Below are positions 13,232 to 24,508 of a stretch of DNA of 64,000 bases, piece after piece. A program made the translations under genes and the position numbers. Origin of the DNA: Chrysomallon squamiferum (lineage: Eukaryota; Mollusca; Gastropoda; Neomphalida; Peltospiridae); the NCBI GenBank assembly GCA_012295275.1, contig CM022667.1, positions 18,013,245 to 18,077,244 on the forward strand, in the 5' to 3' direction. The notes under the pieces were generated by a model. It worked only from the letters and a program-made list of their open reading frames with translations. It did not search any database and was not told the origin of the DNA. How positions within the stretch are numbered: the first letter of the stretch is position 1; each line of letters opens with the position of its first letter.

Positions 13232-16200
13232 ATGTCGGAAGGAGGACAGGCACCCGCTGAAAATGCAGCAGAGACGAAACCCGAAGGAGACGCTGCTACT
13301 ACTGCCCCTCCGCAGAAGGAGATGAAAAGTGTGGTACTCACTGGATTCGGTGGTGTCAAAATGGTGAAGGTGCAGCAGAAGCCCGAACCGACAGTTAAAG
13401 AAGGGGAGGCTTTGGTTCGCGTCAAAGCCTGGTAGGAAAATATATCGATTTGTCGTCTGCGGTTATATGACTTTATTCATTTTCAGTTATTTGCAACATA
13501 TTGTTGTTAAAATCTCATTTATGCATTTTTAATTTCAAATGTATGCAAGTAAGTCTTAAAATATATTCATAACTGATTTGGTTGGGAAAAATTTTTAATA
13601 ATTTAATAATTGTTTAACGAAGTTTGAATTACATGCAATAGGCATGCATGCTACCCAGCGGGTTTTAAGATGTAAGAAAATTAACTAGCAGATGGTGAAG
13701 ACGTTTCAGTTCTAATTTTCATGTACGTTATGTAGCATATATACATTATAAACAACTTGTATTTCTTGACTTCCTTTTGATTAATTAATTAATTAATTTA
13801 TTTTTATTATTTCTTAAAGAAAATATTTCATGATTTGAAACCAAAAAAAGCAGTTCATAAATTGGATCTTATTAAAAATCCAGTCAGTTGACACATAATT
13901 AATGAGTCTAGTCAAAAACATATGGTAGATGTGCATTGTTATTGATGTTGACTGAAAAGAGTAACCATCCATTTAGGCTGCATCTGATTAATAAATTGGT
14001 TCTGTTTTTGTGTAAGCTCAGAAAGCTCATTGTTTTAAATCCTGAATGTGAAAGTTACATATAACAAGATAATTCAGGTAGACATGTGCAAAAATCTAAG
14101 TAAATATTGTCTAGTAAACTTTATCGTTAAAATGTATAAATCTGTGGTAAATTCTCTTTCAAGATGTTGGTTAATTTTTAATTATTTCTTGTACAGTCTG
14201 TTAACATCACAAACATTCAAAGTATTAATGGAATGATGTAGGGCACTAGCACTGTTGTAAAATTTATGGTACAATTTTAGCATTTTGAATGATATCTAAT
14301 AAATTGTAAATTAACACACATACTCTATCATGTTTTTAAAATGTTTTATAATTATCTAATACAATATCCTATCCATCCAAAAACCCACTGCTGTTTTCTG
14401 TGTGTACAAATAACATTGACCATCACTAGATTTAATGTTTTACAGTGGAATTAATTTTCCTGATTTAATGGTGAGGCAGGGAGTTATGGATCATCCACCC
14501 AAAACTCCAGTCATCATGGGCTTTGAGTGTGCTGGCATTATTGAGGCTCTGGGTGAAAACACTACTGGATATTTAGTGAGTTAATTTACTCAAATTAGAA
14601 AATTACTGGAAGTTTTTTAAGAATAATAATTATTGAATGTTTAAGCATGTTTGATTTTTCATAATGTTATTAGGATGTCCAGTGAAATTAGACATGTAAG
14701 TATGAAATGAAAAATAACTGTTTACTGTTAGGATAAATAACAGTTATAAAATAAAAACACAGTAAACTTATTCATATTTATTTGACTGATATTGGTAAAA
14801 CATTTTCATGCTTCAGTGAGTTCATTTCATTATATGTGTCTTTAATATACTTTATTTGGATAAACAAGGTTTTATATTACATGATTTTGTTCAATTAATT
14901 AAAGTATTTTGCATGTAATAAAACCTAATTAAGTAATTTATACAATAAATGGTAATTAAGTGGAATGTTCTGTGATAAAGCTGTATCTGGCTGACAATAT
15001 CAGATTGCTCCACTCATGAGCAGTGATTAAATCTAACTCTGTGACTCATTTACTGTGGTGACAACAGCATTTGCTGATGTTGTTTATTACCATGCAACCA
15101 ATAATGGAAATATTTCCTATCAAGGCTTGACAAATACTATGAAAGAGGAGTAAAGGAGAATGGCAGAGACAGATTAGAGGTGACACTGAATTGTGTGAAA
15201 GTAAGCGAGTGAGAAATTGAGTGTTTTTATCATAAATGCTTATAATGACAGACAGAAAAGTAACTGGTTAAGAAGACAAAACAACAACAACTGAATCAAA
15301 AATCCAGTTAATGTTTTCTTTCCAAATAAATTGTGGAAAAAAAAAATAATAAAAAATAATAATTAATACATAAAAATTGATCTAGTGATATATTTCTTGT
15401 AAATACTAAACAGACAAGGTGGTAAATATATCTAATGAAAGTGTAGAAACAACTAGCCAAGTGTGGACAGTACCTTTGTTAGAGAGAGTAAATCAGTGGC
15501 CACATGACACTTGTTGAGGGAAATTTATTGTGGCTATATAGTGTAACATCTGTTGTGTCCTATACAAATGCTGTCAACTCAGTCCCAGATTTTATTTCAA
15601 GGTGAAAATAATGAATCTTAATAAAACTGTAACTGCAGTTTTCTAAACTCTTAAATATAATTGGTTCACATTTATAAAGTTTCATTTAAAAAGAAAAAAA
15701 TTTTAAAGTGATTTATACACATTTTAGGGGGTGAAAATTATATCAATAATTTTATCAGTTTGAGCTGATTATCCTCATTTTTAAAATGCTTATCCAGCAA
15801 AACATTATGTGTTCTGCATAGCCATGCTATTCTGTTTATTGCTGCATTTAAAATGAGCTAATAAATATAGTATTTTTCTAAAATACTGCACATTCTTTTA
15901 ATAATACAATATTGATTTCAGTACAATGTTATGCAGTGGTACAGAATTGTTATTATTACTTTTTATTTTATTTCTTCTTCTTTTTTTGCTTGCTCTATAC
16001 AGAGAAAGAATACTGTATAATCTCGCATTTAATGATATTGACTCTGGTTTTACAAGCAACCTGCTGCAGTGGATTTACAATTATTGATTAACTTGTTTTT
16101 CACTTTCATGAATGTTTCGGAGCTTAAGATGTCAGATGTGGACATTCATACAACATCTAATACAATAATTACCTTTCCAAATTGCATTTTCTGAAACAGT

Positions 16201-17311
16201 TCATTGTTGTGTGTGCATGTGTGTCTGTGTGTATGAATGTTTGTCTGTAAGTATGTATGTATGTATGAATGTACATAATTACAAAATCACATTAAGCTTC
16301 TTAAAGAATAACAGGTTTATATCTGGTTTATATTACATTTAAAAAAAAAAAATGTTTTTATAAATATAATTGATGACAAAATTCACAAATTACTTATCTT
16401 AGCATCCCTCAATAGTCAGTATTAAGTAATGTAATTTATAACTGTGAATCAGGTGTTTTTCTTAATCTGATACATGCATAGACAACACATTTTCTTGTAT
16501 ATCTTTAACGGGGAACAATTCAAGAAGAATCAAAGGCAACATTATGCTTAAAATGTATTCAGCACATTAATATTATAAACAGCTTCCAGATGTCATTCAG
16601 AAATGCTGTTTTTTCCAGTCTAGATATTATTTAATGGAAGCAGTTGGAATAAATGTCTTTGAAAAGAAAGTCTTCTAAATCCATGCTTTACACTTAATAA
16701 CTGTCAATATGTAAAAAACATCTAAAATCATCATCTCTAATATCTGTTAATTTTACTAATGTTAGACAATACTGATTTCTGTTTCTAGGTTGGAGATCGT
16801 GTAATTGCTTTTACCAACTATGGAGCATGGGCTGAACTGGTTGCAGCTCCTACAAATCATATCTTCAAGATGCCGGACAATATGAGCTTCCAGGATGGTG
16901 CTGCTCTGGTTATGAACTATGTTACAGCCTATGTCTTGCTCTTTGACCTTGCCAATCTGCGTAAGGGTCAGTCAGTTCTTGTTCACAGTGTAGGAGGCGG
17001 AGTGGTGAGTTTAAATGTTCCAAAAACTGTTTTCAAAGAATCAATTAAAATTTCATTTTCAAATCTAGTAATTTTACTAACACCATTTCACTGTGATTGA
17101 TATGGATCTTTATATGATATCTGATGTTTTAAATGTTTTAATTTCCAATTCTTTGTGATGGATCCTGTGACATAATGTAAACAAGTAGGTTTCATTCAAA
17201 AAAATTTTTTTTTTTTTTTTATACCTAATAATATATGTAGTAATCTAACAGGTTTTTTTTATGTTATATTTTTTCTGTTATTATTGTTTTCATTATTATT
17301 ATTATTATTTA

Positions 17312-17354
<43 letters not shown>

Positions 17355-20300
17355 GTTTTCATTATTATTATTATTTATATTATTATTATTATTATTACTG
17401 TTTATTATTTTTATTGTTTTTCTTGTTCATTATTCATCTAAGAATTTTTTTTTAATATTGTTTTTATACTGTTACTACTACTACTACAGCTGTACTATAT
17501 TACTGTTATTATTATTATGATGATGATGATGATGATGATGATTATTATTACTCATATGTTATTATTGTTATGTAAACTGAATGTTCTGTAGGGCCATGCT
17601 ATAACACAGCTGTGTAAAGCTGTAGAGGATGTCACAGTGTTTGGTACTGCATCTGCTCACAAACATGAAGCCATCAAAGCCAATGTCTCTCATCTGTTTG
17701 ACCATTCTGCTGATTATGCTCAAGAAGTTAGGAAGTAAGTAGACATTTCTTTTTCATATTTGTTTTTAGTTCTCTTTATTTTTTTTTTATTTTTTTTTTT
17801 TTTATACTTACAATTGTTTGGTTGTTAGTTTTGTTTTATTTCAGTGTTAACTCATTGTTAAAATTGGTTTTAGTTCTTGTGAAAAGTAAAATTATTTTTA
17901 TTTCTTATATCTTTGTTGTTGGTTTATATATATATTTAATTTTATCTTTTAATGTATTTATTTACTTTTCCATATATTTAATATAAATTTTCTTATTTCA
18001 GATTTTGATATTTTTTTAAATACGTATTTTTTATGTACATATTTTTCAAAATGTTTTTATTGGCTCTATTATTTTTAAGTAATAAATTACTATTTTATAT
18101 TTCTATAAAAATTTTGATAAATTGCAGGTTAAACAGTTTCTTTCAAAATGCATAATTAACAGTAGTCGTGTAAAAAAGTTGAAAAGAATCAGTGGGATGA
18201 TTTGTATTTTTGGTGTATTAATTTTTCATTAAGTATAAAATTAAATATATTTGTAAGATATCATTTATTAGTGTAACACTGTACTGGAGTATGAAATTAA
18301 ATATAAGTATTTTATTTATTTTTACAATATTCAGTGAAGATGTACTGGAGTATGAATTTATAAATTTTTTTTATTTTTTTTTTATTTGTATTGATTTGTT
18401 TTTTTCTTCAGAATATCCAGTGAAGGTGTAGACATTGTTCTTGATTGTTTATGTGCTGAAGACACCAACCGAGGAATTAATTTGGTCAAACCAATGGGAA
18501 AATATTTGCTATATGGTGAGACTAAATTACAGCCTTTATTCTTATTCTAAACTTCTATCAGATACTTACATAGCTTTTTTTTAAAACTGATACTTTGTGT
18601 TTTAATAATTAGTAAATTACATTTTTTTTTAATTTAGAAATAATTTATCATTGTCATAAAAATACAGTAATGTAATTACGTGCTTCAAATTTAGTTCTAG
18701 ATTATATATATGAAAATAGTTTGAATTGTAACAATTAAAATAACTAATACTTCATCATTCTCATTTTCAATAAAATTGTGAATAAAGTGTTTATTAAGAA
18801 CATAAATACTAAAATGGCAAATGTATGTTAAAACTATTAATGTCACATCTATAGTTTACAAAAATAAGATAGTAAAGAAAACAACAAAAAAGAAAAGAAA
18901 TAAATTCAGTAAAAACATAATAAATCTTGTCTTTGCAAAATTTAACCTGAATTAATGTTTTGTTAAATCAGTTTTAAAGCAACACTGTTTATTACTGTTG
19001 TTGTTGTTTTATCATTATTTACTGTTGCTGTTGTTTTATCATTATTTACTGTTTATTACTGTTGTTGTTATCATTATTTACTGTTTATTGCTGTTATTTT
19101 ATCATTATTTACTGTTTATTGCTGTTGTTATTTTATCATTATTTACTGTTTATTACTGTTGTTGTTATTTTATCATTATTTACTGTTTACTACCATTGTT
19201 GTTGTTTTTCATTATTTACTATTTATTACTGTTGTTGTTTTATCATTATTTACTGTTTACTACCATTGTTGTTGTTTTTCATTATTTACTATTTATTACT
19301 GTTGTTGTTTTATCATTATTTACTGTTTATTACTGTTGTTGTTATTTTATCATTATTTACTGTTTATTACTGTTGTTGTTATTTTATCATTATTTACTGT
19401 TTACTACCATTGTTGTTGTTTTTCATTATTTACTATTTGTTACTGTTGTTGTTGTTTTATCATTATTTACTGTTTATTACTGTTGTTGTTATTTTATCAT
19501 TATTTACTGTTTATTACTATTGTTGTTATTTTGTCATTATTTACTGTTTCTCAGGTTCGTCAAATATTGTGACAGGAGAAACGAAGAGCTTTTTCAGTTT
19601 TGCAAAGTCTGTAAGTATGGTCAAGGTAAACAACATATGTTGATGCTAAATATAACTTAGATTTCTTGAGAAATTAAAACGATTTTTTTTTAAATAAGGA
19701 AATTTAAAAAAATTAACCTTAATATATATTTTTTTTCTTTTATAAATAATTTCAAAAACAATTAGCTGAGGCACTGATGATTCACTTGGCTTTACTAAGA
19801 AATTTAAAAACAGAGTATGTGTACTTGGCTTTATTGAAAAACTTGAATACAAAGTATGTGTACTTGGCTTTATTGAAAAACTTGAATACAGAGTATATGA
19901 CTTTGTTTTATAGAACAACTTAAATGCAGAGTATGTGTACTTGGCTTTACTAAGAAATTTAAAAACAGAGTATGTGTACTTGGCTTTATTGAAAAACTTT
20001 AATACAGAGTATATGTTCTTGGTTTTATTGAAAAACTTGAATACAGAGTATATGACTTTGTTTTATAGAACAACTTAAATGCAGAGTATGTGTACTTGGC
20101 TTTATTGAAAAACTTTAATACAAGTATATGTTCTTGGCTTTATTGAAAAACTTGAATACAGAGTATATGTTCTTGGTTTTATTGAAAAACTTGAATACAG
20201 AGTATATGACTTTGTTTTATAGAACAACTTAAATGCAGAGTATGTGAACTTGGCTTTATTTAAAACTTGAATACAGAATATATGTACTTAGGTTTGATAG

Positions 20301-21557
20301 GAAAATTTGAATATAGAGTGTAGGTGCTTGCTATACTAAAATGAGAATATAGAATATATACATGTACTTGACACTGCTGGAAAAGTAACACATGGAGCAG
20401 TCAGTTAAGTCTGAAGGGTCACAATGGGTCAAAATGAATCTCACTGAATTAATTTTGTTTTCAGTGGTGGCAGGTTGACAAAGTGTCACCCATTAAACTG
20501 TTTGATGAGAACAAAGTGATTGGTGGATTCCAGCTACGTCGTCTTGTCTTCAACCAGGGACAGCATGCATACGTCCGCAACATTGTCAACAAGCTTTTCA
20601 CTCTTTATAATTCAGCAAAAATAAACCCAACCGTTGATTCTGTCTGGGCTTTTGAAGATGTAAGTAACATTTTGAATACATTTATTTCTCTTCAAACTGC
20701 ATAAAATGCTTCATTTTTTTTAAACTAGTTCATTTCATTGTTGTTGTTGTTTTTTAATATAATAGTTTAAAATCTTTTTAAAGGAAAACACTCTCTTGAG
20801 CAATAAATTTCACATCCTTTTACACATTCTTATACACATATTTACATATCTGTTCACAAAAATATAATATGTGCATGTTTTTAATTTATATGTAAAAATA
20901 TTGATCTGAACAAAAATCTAGCATTAAATTCTCCACTTTTAATATGGTTTGTTAATTTTTGCTTGTTATTTCAACAGGTTGGAGAAGCAATGCAGAAGAT
21001 TCATGATCGTAAAAACATTGGAAAACTCATCTTGGACCCAACTGCTCAGCCAAAGCCAAAGGTAACTTTTAGTTACCACTTTACAGTCTAATGACAAAGG
21101 ATATGATTTAGTAAATCATTGGTATGCTAACATATTTATCAGTCATCAGGGAATTAATTACTTCTTTTTATATTTATTATTATAATAATAATAATTATTA
21201 TTGTTATAATAATAATAATAATAATTATTATTATTATTATTATTGTTAATATTATTATTTACTTCTTTTTGTTGTTGTTAAGATATGACAATGTCCTGAG
21301 TACATGAAATAAAAAAAGAAAATGAAACCAGTGAAGTTATTACTGATTATCAGCAAACAACATTCTAATTTTATTAGTAGTGTAGACAGTTCTAAATAAA
21401 TAAATAAAACTCAGAAATGCAATGAGGTACATTTTAGTCTCTCTGTATATATTTTACTGCACTTGTTATTTTGGTTTAGCAGATGGACAAAGCAGCAGAA
21501 GGAACTAAAGAGAATTCTACTGAAAAGAAAGATGATGCTGGGTCGGGAGGTGACTAA
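13232..21557 (+). CDS. VAT1: Synaptic vesicle membrane protein VAT-1 homologue, 9 exons, complete
   Basis: Quinone oxidoreductase-type member of the medium-chain dehydrogenase/reductase (MDR) family. VAT1 is known from synaptic vesicles and the mitochondrial outer membrane. Exons: 13232-13431, 14446-14575, 16789-17004, 17592-17734, 18412-18515, 19555-19610, 20465-20659, 20978-21061, 21483-21557. They sum to 1203 nt, 400 aa (human 393). An acidic, low-complexity N-terminus (about 1-30) precedes the catalytic domain (VLTGFGGVKMVKV; CGINFPDLMVRQG). The nucleotide-binding loop GGGVGHA is at about 178-184, followed by VTVFGTAS. DSVWAFEDVGEAMQKI and KNIGKLIL match the family C-terminus. A short acidic/lysine tail encoded by the last exon ends in GSGGD. 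The start is the first ATG before the conserved domain. The last exon has a TAGCAG tandem acceptor (21477-21482) that could add one Gln. Confidence 0.95.
14576..16788. other. VAT1 intron 2, largest VAT1 intron
   Basis: The 2.2-kb intron is mostly unique AT-rich text. Segments at about 14980-15200 and 15430-15600 are more balanced in base composition and may be old repeat copies, but I cannot assign them to a family. A (TG)/(TATG) run lies at 16205-16270. Confidence 0.4.
17285..17560. repeat. (ATT)n and (ATG)n microsatellites in VAT1 intron 3
   Basis: A (TTA/ATT)n array runs at about 17292-17400, and (ATG)n followed by (ATT)n at 17513-17550, just before exon 4. The array yields the Tyr- and Leu-rich open frames here, which are not genes. 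A similar (TAA)/(TTA) block sits at 21175-21246 in intron 8. Confidence 0.95.
18985..19550 (+). repeat. ~37-bp minisatellite abutting the VAT1 exon 6 acceptor
   Basis: About 15 tandem copies of a unit near 37 bp, built from TTATCATTATTTACTGTTTA and TTACTGTTGTTGTTATTT. Some units vary (ACTACCATTGTTGTTGTTT). All three plus frames are open across it because the unit lacks in-frame stops, giving hydrophobic Leu/Val/Tyr ORFs of up to 220 codons that are artefacts. The final unit passes directly into TTTACTGTTTCTCAG, the acceptor of exon 6 at 19555. Confidence 0.95.
19782..20358 (+). repeat. ~39-bp minisatellite in VAT1 intron 6
   Basis: About 14 diverged copies of a 36-39-bp unit with recurring words GAGTATGTGTACTTGGCTTT and ATTGAAAAACTTGAATACA. 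Higher-order mixing of two unit types (TTGGCTTTATT and TTTGTTTTATAGAACAACTT) suggests repeated duplication of blocks. It is unrelated in sequence to the array in intron 5. Confidence 0.92.
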
Positions 21558-23980
21558 AATTGACAACTTGGTAAATAATTTCAATAGTTCACATATTGTA
21601 ACTATGGTAAGTGAATGACATTGTTTAACAGCAGTTAACCTATGTTCTTAAAGAGTACCTTTGGTTTGAATAAATTGAGTAATAATTAGGATTTTGATTA
21701 TTATAATTCAAATATTTTTTGACTGATTGATAATTTTCAGTTTTTAAATCATTTTACAAATTTCATTTTGCTACTTTCAGATGTAATTCTAGGATCCATG
21801 TAAGAAGACCCCAAAACAGCCGTGACCTGGCTCAAAGATGTTTGTCATGGTGTACTTGATGTCTGCTGCTTTATATTTTGCTACTGGCCTTTCATTAATG
21901 GCATTGATTTTATCATTTGTGACACCATACAGATAAGATTGTTGTATTCATTTGCCTTTTTTACCCTTGTTTTTAGGCTGTTCATATTTTATTTCCCCAC
22001 ATGATCTTTCGAAAAATGCAGTCTGTGTATGATATTTGTTGCAGCCTGTAGAAGACATTTTTGTAGATCATTTATAAAATAGTTAGAATTTAAAATTATG
22101 AAATAATGACTGTCTTATCAACTATAGAATTAAGGTAAGAATAATTTTTTTTTTTTTTAAATCACTTTGGGCTTGTTGAACACTTGAAAAAGTGTGAAAT
22201 ATTAGAAAAATCTGTTAAAAAAATAGCTCAGTTGCCATCATTTCATATTGAACCCAGAATGCTTAGATTGTTTCAAATGGTAACATTTTTTTTTTTTTTT
22301 AGTTATTATATTATCAAATTAGTTGGAGATGCCTTTAATGACATCAGAAATTTATCTCCTTGTGCTTTATGTTCATATCCAATCTCACTCTCCCAATTAG
22401 TTTATGCCTAGATTAATGATGTTTAGAACAAACAGCACTGTTTCTGTTTGACTTGGGAATACAGGGTCAAGACATACAAAAGATTTTGATACCCATTAAA
22501 AATGATAAAGATATTCAATGGAAGTGAATTTATTAATTATTTTTTTTAAATTAATGAAAGTGTAGTAAACACTGATATAATTCTTGAAAACAGTTTGATT
22601 AGTCAAAATATTATTTTACTTAAATGGGTAACCAGTTATCATCCAAAATCCTGTTGTTGTTTTCTTAACAACAGTATCTACAGATAGTCTCTGTAATGCT
22701 ACCAGAATGCACTTTAGTGGTCCCCAATATCAATTTCAACTCTATATGTAGCATACTTAGTGGTGTATTTATCATGTTGTGAAGAGGTGCAATAAAACAA
22801 GAGTAGAGCAAAAGTAGGTGATTAGTTTTATATAGTGAAGAGTATATTGGAGTAGATGTTAGTTAAGTAGATTTACTGTTTGTCCATGTAACTGTGACCA
22901 TAAAAATATATATATGGATAATTGTTATAAAACAGTTTCTCTAAACAAGACTTTTTTAAGGTTTAATTTAATATTTTCCATTATATATAATTATTAAGTC
23001 ATAAAGAAAATGGTCTTTGACATTTGTAATGTAATCTTGTTTTTGTCATTCATTTATGTTAAACGGTACTTTTAGATCACGACATCACAAAAATAATTTC
23101 AAACTAATAATAATAAAAAAGGTATCCTATAAATTAATTCTACAGATGACAAGAGAATTGGTTTTGAAATTTTCTAATGCAGTGATTCACTTTTAAAATG
23201 AAGGAAAGATGTAAATGTTTAAAATAATCATTTCAACTGATTAAAGAATGCTTCAACAACATATGTAAATGTATACAGGTTGTATATTTGTTAGTTGTTG
23301 TTGTTTACATTTATAAACTCAAAGTTAGTCAACACAAAAATATTTATAGATTACATGACTTGTAACATGTTTAACAAGACTTGTTATTGTAAAGATTTTA
23401 AATTAACAGATATTACTTTTTTTAATTTTGTTTAAGGAAGTTATTTTTAAAGCAGATATTACATCCAGTTGAAGGCAGAAAATGAAGACAAATGTAACAT
23501 TAGTATATCTAAAACTGTAAAGAAAGTACAAAGACTATCAAACTATGTTGTTTTTGTTACCAGATCATACAATTTAAATTCGATACTTAAGTTGCCAAAT
23601 TTTTGAAGAAATAACAAAATGTTACATCCACGTTTTATATAGATGTCATAATTTCATATATTTTTATATTTTATAATTAAATTTTATTAATACTACAGAT
23701 CATTTCAATTAGCTGTGTTAAATGCAAAAAGGAAAATATCTTCATTGCAGCACAAATTCATAAATTAAATGTTTTGAAGTAATTATTCAATATAATAAAT
23801 TATTTGTTAAGCACTGGTTAAACTGTATTATTTACATCAAAGTGGTCAGTTCTGATGAATCTTTGTATTCAGATTTTCATTAAAATTGTTTACACTTAAT
23901 GAAAAGTAAAATATATTAGTGAGTCTTGCGAGTCTTTCAAGGCTTTTCAGAAAAAATCCAAAATGTTGAAATAAAATAAA
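21558..23980 (+). other. Probable VAT1 3' UTR
   Basis: Runs from the stop codon to the AATAAA pair at 23970-23980, with no coding exon recognised. Earlier AATAAA words at 21669-21674 and 22791-22796 could serve shorter transcripts. The short open frames at 21822-22004 and 22184-22411 lack family features. Confidence 0.5.
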
Positions 23981-24015
23981 CATAATCCTTTATTTTTTGT
24001 TTGTGACCTTTTATT
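23970..24015. terminator. Convergent poly(A) signals of VAT1 and PRMT5
   Basis: Plus-strand AATAAA occurs at 23970-23975 and 23975-23980, followed by T/GT-rich text (TTTTTTGTTTGTGACC). Minus-strand AATAAA (TTTATT on plus) occurs at 23989-23994 and 24010-24015. The two convergent genes may therefore end within the same 45 bp. Confidence 0.55.
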
Positions 24016-24508
24016 TAATTGTATATTTCATATGTGCATCTAGTGCAATATTGTTATTGTTTTTTGATTGAGAGTTTAAGAAAAAAGTTTGTCATAAATA
24101 TTTAATCTATATACAAATTATATGTAAAAAAAATATATATATATTAATCTAGTATTGGTATGATGTTTAGAATCTAGCTAATAAACTTAATAAAACACTC
24201 CCACTTAGTTGAATTTTTTTTTTTTTTAATTATCTTAGTTGTGATTATAAATCAATGTTAATGAGAAAAACAGTTTCTTCATTTAACCTTAGTAAATCCT
24301 TAAGTGATTTCACTTTTCTCCTTGACAGTTATTTAACAAAACTATTCAACTATTAAAAATTATTTCTTGCATGAATCACATTAACATTAAAAGAAAACAA
24401 GTAATTAAACCACATAAATGTAATCAATAATTTACTGAAAAATGCCGATACAGGTTTCACAGTTTTATGCAGTATTAGTCTAAACTATAGAACTCTTGTT
24501 CAGTGTTG

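Noticed and set aside
13015-13425. 136-codon minus-strand open frame
   Set aside because: It is the antisense shadow of VAT1 exon 1, whose plus-strand frame matches the family and splices correctly.
18998-19660. Three overlapping plus-strand open frames up to 220 codons, hydrophobic
   Set aside because: They are translations of the 37-bp minisatellite in all three frames. A repeat unit without stops makes them open by default.
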